Source: Anolis sagrei
Taxonomy: Eukaryota > Chordata > Lepidosauria > Squamata > Anolidae
Direction: 5' to 3'
DNA: 64,000 nucleotides
NCBI RefSeq assembly: GCF_037176765.1
Contig: NC_090021.1
Location: forward strand, 32,480,229-32,544,228
Shown: one piece after another, positions 10,140 to 22,000 of the stretch
Layout: each line of letters opens with the position of its first letter
Numbering within the stretch: position 1 is the stretch's first letter
The notes under the pieces: model-generated
Told to the model about the DNA's origin: nothing
Database searches by the model: none
The model's input: only the letters and a program-made list of their open reading frames with translations
Position numbers and translations under genes: made by a program

Positions 10140-10310
10140 GTACAACAATCACCTGTATACTAATAAATATCATAAGGTTTTCTTAGGCAAAGGATACTCA
10201 AAGATGGTTTCCAGCTTCTCCCTCTGAAATATAGCCTTTTATTTGTTGTTGGTCTCCTATCCAAGTACTAACCAGGACTGACCCTGCTTAGCTTCTACGA
10301 TCTGATTTAT
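10140..10310 (-). mobile_element. 5S-rRNA-derived SINE, minus strand
   Basis: Read on the minus strand: gaagctaagcagggtcagtc, ctggttagtacttggatagg, then a body with cctaagaaaaccttatgata. This is the 5S-derived head and body of a squamate SINE. Confidence 0.7.
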
Positions 10311-10384
10311 TTTACTACAAGGAAAGGAGTTTCCAGTTAAAGATCTTAATTCTGCCTCTATCAACTCAATGTGTTAGAGAAAGT

Positions 10385-10595
10385 AAATTGTATTCCATCA
10401 AGCCGTTTCTGATGTATGGCGATCCTAAGGCCAAACTGATCACAGGGTTTATTTGGCAAGATTTATTCAGAAGGGATTTGCCATTGCCTTCCTCTGAGGC
10501 TGAGAGAGTGTGACTCACCCATTGAATTTCGTGGCCGTGTAGGGATTCAAAACCTGGTTTACAGAGTCAGAGTCCAATACTCAAAGCACTAGTCG
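10385..10595 (-). mobile_element. tRNA-derived SINE, minus strand
   Basis: Contains the inverse of the family phrases agaggaaggcaatggcaaat and acccattgaa, with a box-B-like ggttttgaatccctacacgg on the minus strand. Same family as 37985-38225. Confidence 0.65.
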
Positions 10596-10964
10596 CTGGC
10601 TCAGAAAGTTAATAATGATCTTTTAAAAAAGTATACAGATCTATATTAATTAATTATTTTTATCCCACTTTTCTCCCAGGATCTTTTACTTTTTCTGATT
10701 TTGTGAAAATTGCTTCTAAAATTAAACAGCATGCAAGTGTCCACTGAATAATCCAAAAGAATGAGAAGTACTGGAAAGAAAGCAATGCTGCAGTTTGCCT
10801 CTCTTCTACCGAACCCAAATAATGGCATTGGCACTGATATAATATAGGAAGCTGCTGTATATCAAATGGAGACAATTTGTCAGATTTCAGAGGCTTTAAG
10901 CCATGTGTTTCCTAATTCTTGACTATATTCTATGGATGCAAGAGCTTCTGAGAGTTGTAGCTTT

Positions 10965-11137
10965 TCATAGAATCCTTGAGTTGGAAGAGACCTTGTGGGC
11001 CATCCAGTCCAACCCCCTGCCAAGAAGCAGGAAAATCGCATTCAAAGCATCCCCAACAGATGGCCATCCAGCCTATTTTAAAGCCTCCAAAGAAGGAGCC
11101 CCCACCACAATCCGGGGCAGAGAGTTCCACTGCTGAA
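10965..11137 (-). mobile_element. CR1 LINE fragment
   Basis: Starts atagaatccttgagttggaa and contains ggccatccagtccaaccccc and gagagttccactgctgaac, the inverse of the CR1 3' region. Confidence 0.85.
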
Positions 11138-11139
11138 CA

Positions 11140-12194
11140 CTGGTTTCAAACATGATCCTTTCCCAGCCACAACTGGAAAACCCAAGGACTGCACCTGGAA
11201 ACGTTTGCATGCAAAATATGTATCTTTATGTGCTTTCCCCCAATGGACTGAAAAGAAGAAACCATAGTCTCATTTTCATATGAAGTGACCACACCACAAC
11301 TTCAGATTATCATAAATTGTGAGGTTGTTATAAGACTTTCTAAAGTGACAATCACATTGAAGCTACATATCTGAAAACTTCATAGTCTTGTGTCCCTACT
11401 AAAAGTTGGTTCAAAATAGTTGTGGAACTACCAGGGGTAAATTAATTTCAGATAGCAAGCAGTGAAAATGCACTGTATAGAAATGTCTGTGATCCAAAGA
11501 CCCTTTGCTTGTCTTGAATGTTAGGTATACCCATCATCACATTATGATGTGAAATGCAAGCTGCTGTCTTTTGATAAGCTCTCCTGCGGCAGACTTGAGC
11601 TATATTAAGAAAAGAGCCAGACGTCTTCTGATGCAACACCAGTTTAAGCCCAAGTTAAAAATAAAATAAACTTGAATGTTGTAACATTTCAAGCAAAGGA
11701 AGGATTTTACACTTTTTGCATTGACCCCAAACTGGAAAGCTGAACACACTGTTGCATATTATTTGACACATCTACTATGCAAGTTTTCAGAAAGTATCAC
11801 TACTTTGCTAAGCAAGGTTCTTCATGCAGCAGGCCCTCCACATTTGTGGTTTAGACATTTGTGGATTTTATATTCTTGGATTGGAGTAATATGTTTTTCT
11901 AGGGATCGTTGGGTCCTCCTGTGTCAACTATGGGAAATTCTTCTGGAAGTTTGCCATATAATTTGACCATAGAATTGAAACAAGAGACCTAGATTCACAA
12001 GTAGATGTTTTCCTATATTTAGAAATAGTTTTTTAAAATCCCATTTTGACAAAGATCTTTTACCCTCAGCCCCAGGAAATGTGCATATTTGAACTTCCAT
12101 CCAATAGCTTCTTTAAAGCCAGTGTTACTCTTATCAAAACTCAAGGACTCTATAAGAAGAAAATGATACCCAGGCTGGGAAGAGCTTGGAAGTA

Positions 12195-12196
<2 letters not shown>
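11140..12196. other. Intergenic, mostly unrecognised
   Basis: Only a weak match to a Tigger-like repeat (ggccctccacatttgtgg) at about 11830-11940. No exon seen. Confidence 0.35.

Positions 12197-12230
<34 letters not shown>
12197..12230. repeat. (CT)n(AT)n compound microsatellite
   Basis: A run of ct dinucleotides joined directly to at dinucleotides, like 2341-2376. Confidence 0.9.
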
Positions 12231-12369
12231 TCTTTTTCCTTTTTCCTTTGCTATCACCTTCACAATATTCCCCCTTTCCTTGTGAACACAACTTTCTTTA
12301 ATAAAAATTATATTAAAAAACTGATCGAATATTTTCATGATTCTTGTGTTAACCAATGGCTGTGATTAC

Positions 12370-12470
12370 TGCAAGTCGCTTCTGGTGTGAGAGACTCAGC
12401 TGTCTACAAAGACACTGCCCAGGGGATGCCCGGATGTGTTACTACCCTGCGGGGAGGCTCTTAATGAGAC
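12370..12470 (-). mobile_element. tRNA-derived SINE fragment
   Basis: Contains gcaagtcgcttctggtgtga and tgcccaggggatgcccggat, as in the fuller copy at 15237-15500. Confidence 0.6.
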
Positions 12471-12479
12471 ATGCTGTAT

Positions 12480-13118
12480 TGTCACAGAATGTTTACACCC
12501 AACACTGCTGGATAAATTATATTGTTTAGCTGGTACTACACCACCTGATATCCACCAGGAAGTAGCAGCCAGCAATGAAAGCACTAAGGCATTGACATCT
12601 CAGGCCCATCCTCTGTTCGGACATCAGCCAGCAAGCTAACACCATAAAATAAAATAAACAGCTTGCTAAGACCTACAGAAATATTCACTGGAACACATCA
12701 GTAAGCAAGAGTCTAAAAGTGGCAGGCTTAAGCCTGGAACCTCAATCAGTGGCTGATGCTGGATGAGAAACTCCCTCCTGGGCACACATAAGATTGGGCA
12801 ACTTGGAAGGCACTGAACAGACTGCGCTCTGGCACCATGAGATGCAGAGCCAACCTTAACAAATGAGGCTACAAAGTGGAGTCCATGACATGCAAGTGTG
12901 GAGAAGAGCAAACCACAAACTACCTACTACAATGCAACCAGAGCCCTGCCACATGCACATTTGGGGACCTCCTTACAGCTACACCAGAGGCACTCAAGTG
13001 GTCAGCTTCTGGTCAAAGGAAATCTAGCATAATGCCAAGTTTTTAATTTTTTTGTGGTGTTATACACTTTAACTGTATTTTTAATTTGCTTTTGACACAA
13101 TAAATAAATAACTAAATC
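12480..13118 (+). mobile_element. LINE 3' end with C-terminal CxCGE-H motif
   Basis: Translates in pieces as LNRLRSGTMRCRANL, HKWSP..TCKCGEEQTTNYLLQC and EALKWSASGQRKSS, followed by an A-rich tail gataaataaa. Two same-strand relatives (22690-23210, 24215-24620) and one inverse (60480-60800) share all blocks. The Cys/His cluster is the usual C-terminus of several LINE clades; the clade was not resolved. Confidence 0.65.
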
Positions 13119-13411
13119 AAAGTGCTCCTTAATTGTTCAACTTTCTTCTCCCAGTTCACTTTTAAATTCTTGCTTTAAGCTCCAATAAATAATTTCATGT
13201 CACTCATCGTCAGATCAAAATGTTTCTGTGCTTCAGTTTACACATTTCAATCCATATGTCACTTTATTTCAGTGTCTCTGGGATGTCAAACTGCATTATT
13301 GCATGACAAGGAATTTAGCCTGTTATATGTAAGCAATGTTTGGTATTTCTACATAGCATATTCAGATAAAAGGCATTGTGAAGCAACTTTTCTTGCTTAA
13401 ATGGGTTTACT

Positions 13412-14672
13412 GTTGTTCATTCGTTCAGTCGTCTCCGACTCTTCGTGACCTCATGGACCAGCCCACGCCAGAGCTCCCTGTCGGCCGTTACCACCCCCAG
13501 CTCCCTCAAGGTCAGTCCAGTCACTTCAAGGATGCCATCCATCCATCTTGCCCTTGGTCGGCCCCTCTTCCTTTTGCCTTCCACTTTCCCCAGCATAATT
13601 GTCTTCTCTAGGCTTTCCTGTCTCCTTATGATGTGGCCAAAGTACTTCAACTTTGTCTCTAGTATCTTTCCCTCCAGTGAGCAGTCAGGCTTTATTTCCT
13701 GGAGGATGGACTGGTTGGATCTTCTCGCAGTCCAAGGCACTCTCAGAACTTTCCTCCAACACCACAGCTCAAAAGCATCGATCTTCCTTCGCTCAGCCTT
13801 CCCTAAGGTCCAGCTCTCACATCCGTAGGTTACTACAGGGAAGACCATGGCTTTGATTAGGCGGATCTTTGTTGCCAGTCTGATGTCTCTACTCTTTACT
13901 ATTTTATCGAGACTGGACATTGCTCTCCTCCCAAGAAGTAAGCGTCTTCTGATTTCCTGGCCACAGTCTGCATCTGCAGTAATCTTTGCACCTAGAAATA
14001 CAAAGTCTGTCACGGCCTCCACGGTTTCTCCCTCTATTTTCCAGTTGTCAATCATTCTTGTTGCCATAATCTTGGTTTTTTTGACGTTTAGCTGCAACCC
14101 GGCTTTTGCGCTTTCTTCTTTCACCTTGATTAAAAGGCTCCTCAACTCCTCCTCGCTTTCGGCCATCAGAGTGGTGTCATCTGCATATCTGAGGTTGTTA
14201 ATGTTTCTTCCAGCAATTTTCACCCCAGCTTTGCATTCATCCAGCCCCACACATCGCATGTGTTCTGCATACAAGTTAAAAAGGTTGGGTGAGAGGATGC
14301 AGCCTTGCCGTACGCCTTTCCCAATCTTGAACCAGTCTGTTGTTCCGTGGTCAGTTCTTACTGTTGCTACTTGGTCCTTGTACAGATTCCTCAGGAGAGA
14401 GACAAGGTGGCTTGGTATGCCCATCCCACCAAGAACTTTCCACAATTTATTATGATCCACACAGTCAAAGGCTTTAGAATAGTCAATGAAGCAGAAGTAG
14501 ATGTTTTTCTGAAACTCCCTGCCTTTCTCCATTATCCAGCGGATATTGGCAATTTGGTCTCTCGTTCCTCTACCTTTTCTAAACCCAGCTTGAACATCTG
14601 GCAACTCTCGCTCCATGTATTGCTGGAGTCTTCCTTGCAGGATCTTGAGCATTACCTTACTGGCATGAGAAG
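13412..14672 (-). mobile_element. RTE-BovB LINE, 5'-truncated, RT reading frame open
   Basis: 1261 bp flanked by a perfect 12-bp duplication aatgggtttact (13400-13411, 14673-14684). The minus-strand frame 13417-14652 is open for 411 codons and covers much of the reverse transcriptase: PDVQAGFRKGRGTRDQIANI, FIDYSKAFDCVDHNKLW, GVRQGCILSPNLFNLYAE, the catalytic LRYADDTTLMAE, and the C-terminal [20 protein letters not shown] ending SRRRLNE. The 3' end gttgttcattcgttcagtcg is the BovB tail. The endonuclease half is lost by 5' truncation, so the copy is not autonomous. The clean frame and duplication suggest a fairly young insertion. Confidence 0.95.
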
Positions 14673-14734
14673 AATGGGTTTACTATAACAAGCAAAAAGC
14701 AGTAGCGGGAATAGTCTTGGGAAGTTCAAGCGGG

Positions 14735-14842
14735 ATTATTGTGCAACCTCTGAGGATGCCTGCCACAGATGCAGGTGAAACATTAGGAGAGAATGCTTCT
14801 AGAACATGGCCATACAGCCCCAAAAAACTACAACAACCCAGT
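14735..14842 (+). mobile_element. Dispersed repeat, atgcaggtgaaac family fragment
   Basis: Has gaggatgcctgccacagatg and aacatggccatacagcccca. Confidence 0.5.
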
Positions 14843-15236
14843 GTAGTGTTTTGTCTCAAAACATTTTATCTTTAGGGAGAAATAGTGAGATCACTGTGAA
14901 AAGAAGCTCTGCCTTAAGCATGCTTGGACTCTGGTGAATTTAGTGAAAATTATATCACTAATAGAATTCTCAAAAACATTTGAAAACCTGATTTTAGATT
15001 TAAAAGTTGAAGTGCTGTCACTTACATTTTAAGGAAACATGTATTAAAGGTTCATTTGATCAGTGACAGAATGGTGACATCAACATTCAGAAAATTTATT
15101 TCTAGATTTAATTCAAGCCATTGGTCTTCATAATGTCCACCTTTAAAAGAAAGTCAGTAATCGACTTCTTCACCAGGATATTTGACATAATAGTAATCTT
15201 GTATCTACATAACAGGGAGCTCTCTTAATAGATTTT

Positions 15237-15500
15237 CCCCCCTATGTCAGGAGCGACTTGAGAAACTGCAAGTAGCTTCTAGTGTGAGAGAATTGGCCAT
15301 CTGCAAGGATGTTGCCCAGGGAATGCGTGGATGTTTTGATGTTTTACCATCCTTGTGGGAGGCTTCTCTTATGTCACTGCATGGGGAGCTGGAGCTGACA
15401 GAGGGAGCTCATCCACGCTTTTCCCGGTTTTGAACCTCCAACCTGTCGGTCTTCAGTCCTGCTAGCACAGGGGTTTAACCCATTGCTCCACTGGAAATAA
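15237..15500 (-). mobile_element. tRNA-derived SINE, near full length
   Basis: The minus strand starts with a tRNA-like head (ggagcaatgggttaaacccc, box B in ggttggaggttcaaaaccgg) and continues through gctccagctccccatgca to the tail near aagtcgctcctgaca. Confidence 0.75.
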
Positions 15501-15524
15501 TATAGCAGCAAGTCATGTCTCCAT

Positions 15525-15960
15525 AAAAACATGTATTTATTTACAGTATTTATATTCCGCCCTTTTCACCCCAAAAGGCTCAGGGCGGATCACAATACAC
15601 ACATACATGGCAAACATTCAACGCCGTTTTTCTAGACATACAGATCGACAGACATATTTTTGGCATTTCCACTTGGGTGCTTGGAGGTTATGCTCGATTC
15701 CAGCCATAGGGAGAGCTGTTGCTTCATCCACTATGACACCGAGTCATTTTGATCATATTTCCTCCTTGCTTTTGATCGTTCACATTTTTTTTATGGTGTC
15801 GGAAAATGCTTCCCCGTTTTAAGTGGTCCCTAATTTCTCTACTCACAGCTCAGCTGTTTTTGAACTGCTTAGGTGGACAGTAAGCTAGGCTTAACAGTCA
15901 GGTGCTCAGTCCAACTCGGGCTTTGGACCTGTCACCTTCCAGTTAGCAGTGATCTATTAC
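15525..15960 (-). mobile_element. tRNA-derived SINE with atttacagtatttatattccg tail
   Basis: Tail tatttatttacagtatttat and ccgcccttttcaccccaaaa, then body phrases gcaaacattcaacgcc and ctgaacgc-like remnants. Related to 850-1310 and 40590-41060. Confidence 0.65.
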
Positions 15961-16359
15961 AGCTGGAGATTCCTTCCTTCCTTCTTTTCCCTTCCTTTCC
16001 CCCGTCACATTTCTGTCTCTGTGACACCACAGCCACTTCACCTAGCAAGCAGCAATCCATCACATAGCAACAGCAAATCCGGTGACATCAGAGAGCCACT
16101 TTACCTAGCCTTTGTGCTACAAACAAACATAATTTGACTTTGATATAGAGATGGAACAAGCAGCCAATACTGAATATGTTTAGCAGCCAAAGTTCTCATG
16201 TCAAGGTGTGAACAGCATAATAAAATGTATGGCTAAACATTAGGATCCAAAGAACTGAATTTAATTTAAATCCAGTGAAGTTTCTTGTTCTCTCTTATGC
16301 AAAAACAAACGATTTCTAGCAGTGCTCTGATTCAAGAGTGAATTTCCATGTTGCTTTAT

Positions 16360-16490
16360 GAGGGGAAAATTGTGGTGCAGCAGGTTAAACTGCTGAGCTG
16401 CTGAACTTGCTGACTGAAAGGTTGGTGGTTCAAATCTGGGGAGTGGGGTGAGCTCCCGCTGTTGACCCAGCTTCTGCCAACCTAGCACTG
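16360..16490 (+). mobile_element. Sauria-type SINE, 5' part
   Basis: tRNA-like head tggtgcagcaggttaaactg, box B ggtggttcaaatctggggag, then gagctcccgctgttgaccca and cttctgccaacctagca. The 3' half is missing. Confidence 0.75.
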
Positions 16491-16869
16491 GTGATCCTCA
16501 CTCTCAGATATTTATTTTATGGTGGCTGTTGCTTTATTGAAACGAGGCAGTCATGGATTGCCCTTGTTTCAGTACTGTTTTCCATACACATTTTTTCAAC
16601 TCAGCAGGCGTTTTCAAAACTAATCAGAAATATTCTGGTGACAACTGATGCTTTAAGACAGAATTTGAATATAAATCCAGCAGTTCAGTCTTGAGAAGTG
16701 TGGGTAGAAAAAGAAAGCTTTATATACAAATATACATTTTACAGAAGAGACAAATGAAATGTACAGAAAACAAACGCTACTCCACTGAGAAGTGTGTTTA
16801 ACATAAGATGTCAGGAATGAAATATAGAGCAATTTCTTGGTTATTTGATTAGTTACTTGTCAAAAAATA

Positions 16870-18766
16870 CAAATAAACAATAATAATTTTATTAATATAA
16901 AATCTTTTTTGCCCATTTAGAAATGATGCTATCCCCAGTGAAACTAATTAGTAAAAACGAAAACAATACTTTTAAGTGCTGATTTTGGAAATTCCAAAAA
17001 ACTAACTTTTTAGTGCAGTTATGGTATGTATATAAATGAATGGACTCTTCTTAAAATACAGGGGATTCAGGATTTTGGTGGACAGGATAGGACAGGAGAT
17101 TGAGCTTTTTTAAAAAGGCAGAAACAATTAATCTACAGATGCTTCTGTGATAGTTTCGGTACAAGCCAAAGAAGCATTATGTGTTGTTTTAAAACAAGCA
17201 CAGAGACATATAGTGCCAGCTTCTAAGCATGTAAGGTCCAGCAATTCCAACTTAAGAACGGCCTCTTTGCAGATCTCCCTGGATATATGTCAGCTTAGCA
17301 CCATCAATTATAAGGTTATAGTTTTTAAAAGTGACCTAGAAAATACCATCACTTACTTTTAAGAAAACACAGATATACATCTATATGGAATTCACCTGAG
17401 AAACAGCATAGTTTGATTTTTTTTCACACGAATTCTAGAATAAGAGTGCTTTAAACAATTGTAATGCAATACACAGAGTAGTGGTCGGAATCATATTAGG
17501 CAGTTAGGAGTATTTGCAATTCCTACATAGCTCTTAGTAGAGACTGTGAAAATCCCAATGGGATCAAGAGGAGTCCATGACCTTGTTGAGAAAAAAGTAG
17601 CTGACTGATGCTCCCATCCCCTTCGTGCGAGTGACAGGGGCCTTTTCCTTGATTGAGAGGAACAGAACTCCATCACAGCTTACCAGTAAGTGGGGCTTGA
17701 GAAGCGAGTCTGGAGAGGTTCATAGTTATGGTGTTACGCAATACGCAATGGTCATATGGGATCATAGCTATTAATCCTAAACTGGCTTTTCACTGAAAAT
17801 CCAGAATGTGTATTGAGGACCATTCTGATTCTAATTTAAGATATACATGTATTAATACCAGACTGAAATATGTACCACTAGATTGTTTTAATGTAAAAGC
17901 AACATACTATGGAAGTGACTATTTCCTTTAGCATTCCAAAGGAGATATATATACATTCCAAGCTGCTTGAGAAAACCAATGGTTTGGCAGCAAATCTGGA
18001 ACAGGGCGATTGGGTCTTCACTTAACAATTTTGAATTAAGGTGTTGTGGACATAAGAGGAATTAAGATGGACATATGTACTATCGTAATAAAAAAACAGT
18101 TGTAGAGAAATCTGGGGACAAAACAGCAGGTGTGGGAAGGATTAAGTGGCCCTGTTGAATTACAGCCCTTCCGCCAAGTCCTTTTTTGATGTTTAGTGAA
18201 GGATCCATCTGAAGCAAGGCATGTTGTGATCCACATGGCCCTTTTACACGTATCTAAGTCACTGGGAATTTGTAGCTGGGTTGGGACCTGTCTTTCCTTT
18301 TCCTTTTCTTTTTTTTTTTGAAGGCAGATACTTAGTGCAAAACTGCTCTTAAACACACAGGACTACTGACTCATGACATGGAATCTTCTCCTTGGATGAT
18401 GAACCAGAATCTTGAGCACCCTAATACATAGCGTTCTACACTGTGCAATTACTCACTGGAGAACAACTCCAGCTTTTGTAAGAAACACAGGGTTTCGTTG
18501 CTGCCCGTTTTGTTATGGAGCAGCTCCAGGTTTCCATTTCCAAGAAAAATGCTCAAATTTAATTCAGCATATGCATAAGCACTCAATGTAATATTGAGAG
18601 CTATGAGAATATCTAGCAATAGGCTCCTCCACACTACCATCTGAGATCTGTGTCATTGTACAGTTTCCAAAGGACACCACTTTGGGTGCGTTGGCAGTTT
18701 GTGCTTGGTTGCTGCAGACAAAATTCATATATAAAAGAGGAAGGTTATAAAGCTAGGCAGCTGTCC
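16870..18766 (-). other. NSL1: Probable NSL1 3' UTR
   Basis: About 1.9 kb downstream of the NSL1 stop with almost no recognisable repeats, in contrast to the flanks, and no other coding signal. It ends near an AATAAA on the minus strand (16888-16893). A TATAAA variant at 16719-16724 is an alternative end. Inferred from position and lack of repeats. Confidence 0.5.
16888..16893 (-). terminator. NSL1: Candidate NSL1 polyadenylation signal AATAAA
   Basis: Minus-strand AATAAA about 1.87 kb past the NSL1 stop, the first canonical hexamer seen downstream. The surrounding sequence is AT-rich, so chance occurrence is possible. Confidence 0.35.
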
Positions 18767-19042
18767 TCAGGTATCGAGATTGATCTTTCTTTGTCGAAGT
18801 GGATAGCGATTCTGTGGGGGATGCAACGGTCTCTTTATTTTGAGCAGAACAGAGTTACTACTAGCAGTTGGTGGGAGTGTGACTTCCACTTGTGATGCGA
18901 GGTCTTTGATATCGATTTTGTTCTCTTTTTTCTCTTCTGAGCCAGAGACAATTTCTTGGTCAAGTTCGTACGGTTCCAAAGTTGGCTGCAGAGATACAGC
19001 TTTTGAGAAACCTTCCGCTTTTCCCACAAGGAGCGACAAAGA
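18767..19042 (-). CDS. NSL1: NSL1 exon 6 (C-terminal exon and stop)
   Basis: 276 nt including TGA, after a pyrimidine-rich tract ending CCGTAG. It begins SLSLLVGKAEGFS, matching human SLPALIEQGEGFS, then a divergent acidic and Ser-rich stretch, and ends in the near-invariant YPLRQRKINLDT. Confidence 0.96.
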   Translation of the reverse strand, partial: SLSLLVGKAEGFSKAVSLQPTLEPYELDQEIVSGSEEKKENKIDIKDLASQVEVTLPPTASSNSVLLKIKRPLHPPQNRYPLRQRKINLDT

Positions 19043-22000
19043 CTACGGTCATGTGCATGAAGAGGTGGAAAAAAAAGAGAAAACATTTAAGACATTAGAA
19101 ATTAGGTAGTATGTATTGCCATTTATAAATATCAATTTATAAAGACAATTTTGGTCAGCATGTAAACTGCATGTAAAAATTAACAAGAAAAATAATAACT
19201 CAGAAACCAGTAAGACTGCCCACAGAATAACATTTAATTTCTTCTAGAGAATTACCATATATACTTGAACATAAACAGAGTTTTTTAGCCCCTTTTTAAG
19301 GCTGGAAAAGCCTCCCCTCAGCTTATACTCAAGCCAAGGTTATTTATTATTTTACATTATTTTTTATTACAATTTATTATTTCACTCTATTTATTATTGT
19401 TACATTTATTATTTTACTTTACTATTGTTATTATTGTTATTATTATGTTTATTATTTTATTCTATTACTGTTATATTTATATTTTACTCTATTATTACTT
19501 TTATTATTCCATTATTTTACATTATTTTACATTATTATTATTATTACATTTATTAATTTATTATTATTGGAAGGCTACATAAGCACATTTACACTGAAGA
19601 AGGTTAGAATAATTGTTTAATCAGAGTTGGACAGTCTTATCTTACATTACAGATTTATATAAATATTCAAAAACATTTAACCAACTGATCCTCAGTAATG
19701 TCTTCCCATTTTTGTGTAAAATTATGGTATCCTTGTTATTTAAATTACCAAGGTGGCTTATCGCTTGAGTATAGGTACATATGCAGTATCACAATTAACA
19801 AAACCTATATGCTTATATTTTCTGAAGTCACATTAATAATGTATCTTAAAAGCATCAATGCTCCATATTCCACAACAGCACAAAGGTGTTCTCAGTGCTA
19901 TAGGTCAAACTATACAACTCTCGTCTTGGGTTTCAAAGCTTAGGCATATGTTCTGTTCAGCTAATATTTGACCAGAATGGAATTAGTTTCTGTTGTCATC
20001 AAAGGCTGGAGATTCAATACACAGAAGTATAAAATTATTTAAAAATTAAATTAGATGGCTTCATGTTAAATTTTTGGTATTTCAAATACAACACAAAAAC
20101 GAGTAATCAATAGTTTAATGACAGAAAAGATTTCACATTATTCTTTATTACCTTTGAACCAGCTTTTACATATTCACAATCCTAATAGGCTAGCTATACA
20201 AACTGGTGAGAGTAAAAACTATTAAGAACCCTCATCATCTTGATTCAGTCCTAGATACAGCAATATCTAAATAGGCCCAATTACCCGAACGATTAATAGT
20301 CACTGTAGTAACGATACAGGTTTTTCAACCACAATTACTAGTTTTTATATTAAAAAGCGTAGGATTGTGTAGGCTTCTGCTTCAGCGGGAGCTCTATGGC
20401 TTTGTTTGAAAATAGGTTAAATTCTTTGACTTGATAAGAACCACTGGGTTGGATCTAGGTCTTAGAAAAGACAAATGAAAACTGACTGAATATAGATCTA
20501 ACCCATTGTCTGATTTTATAAATCTTACCTTAAATGATTCTTCAATGTGTCTCATGGCATTTTTTGTGGCAAGACTCAAATTTGCCATATGCAAATCTAA
20601 AAGGAAAGATAATAATTTCACAAGCTTTGTGGAAAGATAAAATGGGAAAAAGAAGAGTTGCCTACTACTTGGTTGGGTTATTTTAAAGCAGGAAAATTAA
20701 AAGACCACTATCATGGGCAGTCGACAACATTTCTAATGTATTGTCAAAGACTTTTATGGCCGGAATCACTGGGTTGTTGTGAGTTTTCCGGGCTATATGG
20801 CCATTTTCCAGAAGCATTCTCTCTTGAAGTTGATGAACTGAAAATGAACAAAATCTGGCTACCAGTATTTAAAAAAAGCTCTAAAACCAGGATAGTAATT
20901 AAAGAACAACACTCAGAAAACAGGGGAATTCCAAACAGGGAATTCCAGACAGCTCCAAGGAATACCTCTAAATAAAGGATTCTCCCAGGCAACAACCAGC
21001 CAGGCTTTGAAGTTGCAAGGCCATCAAATGATAATCAAGGTGGCCAATTACAACATTCACACCTGCCTCCAGCAGACAAGAGCTCTTTTTCCCACCCTGG
21101 ACATTCCACAGATATATAAACCCAATTTTCCTAGTTTTCAACAGACCTCACAACCTCTGAGGATGCCTGCCATAGATGAAGGTGAAACGTCAGGAGAGAA
21201 TGCTTCTGGAACATGGCCATACAGCCCAGAAAACTCACCACAACCCAAAATTTCCAATACTTAAAACAGTTTTAAAATATCCAATTTCACTGAAAAAACA
21301 TCAACATTTTCCTTTGGTCTTCTGTTGATCCCTAGCTGGCAATAAAGATGTAATAACCCAGTGTCCATGACTACAGAGCATAAGGTGGACCAGAATTAGG
21401 TATGACTATTGAAACAACAACCCTTTCTTAGCTACACAGTTCCATAAGCAACCAAAAGCAAAAGTAAACTGCAAGTAGCTTCAAACCAGCTTTAGTTTTC
21501 ACTCACTGAAATGACAACTATTCTCATCTTAACAGAAACTTAGCATGTGAAATAATTTAACCCTAAAAGCCAAAAGCGGAAAGCCCATTCACTGCAAACC
21601 GAAAACCTTCTGTTGGGTCAGGCCTTCAGAATGGGAGCTTTTAGGATGTGGGGTTTTAAAGTTGAAACCATTAAAAATATGGAAAACGAAATTAAGTAGA
21701 AATGACTTTTAAAGTAGTTTCCCTTACATTAAAAACAACGCGTGCAATTAAAACTGGTGCAATGACAACAGTTCACCCAGAAAAGCACAGTGGGATCAAA
21801 GGCAGCCTTGCCCATAACATAACACTGCAACAGCAGAGAAGACAAAAGTCCCTGAAACTTTCTGTGTCACACATCACACAACTTCATTCAAGAAAGGAGG
21901 TGCATGAGAACAGAAACCTGTTACATCAACCAATACAGGCCGATGTGTTTCCAATAAAAAGTCTTTACAGGAAAGCATAGGATATTGCTTTCAGGAAACT

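Noticed and set aside
13847-14688. Plus-strand frames of 202 and 127 codons
   Set aside because: They are antisense shadows of the BovB reverse-transcriptase frame.
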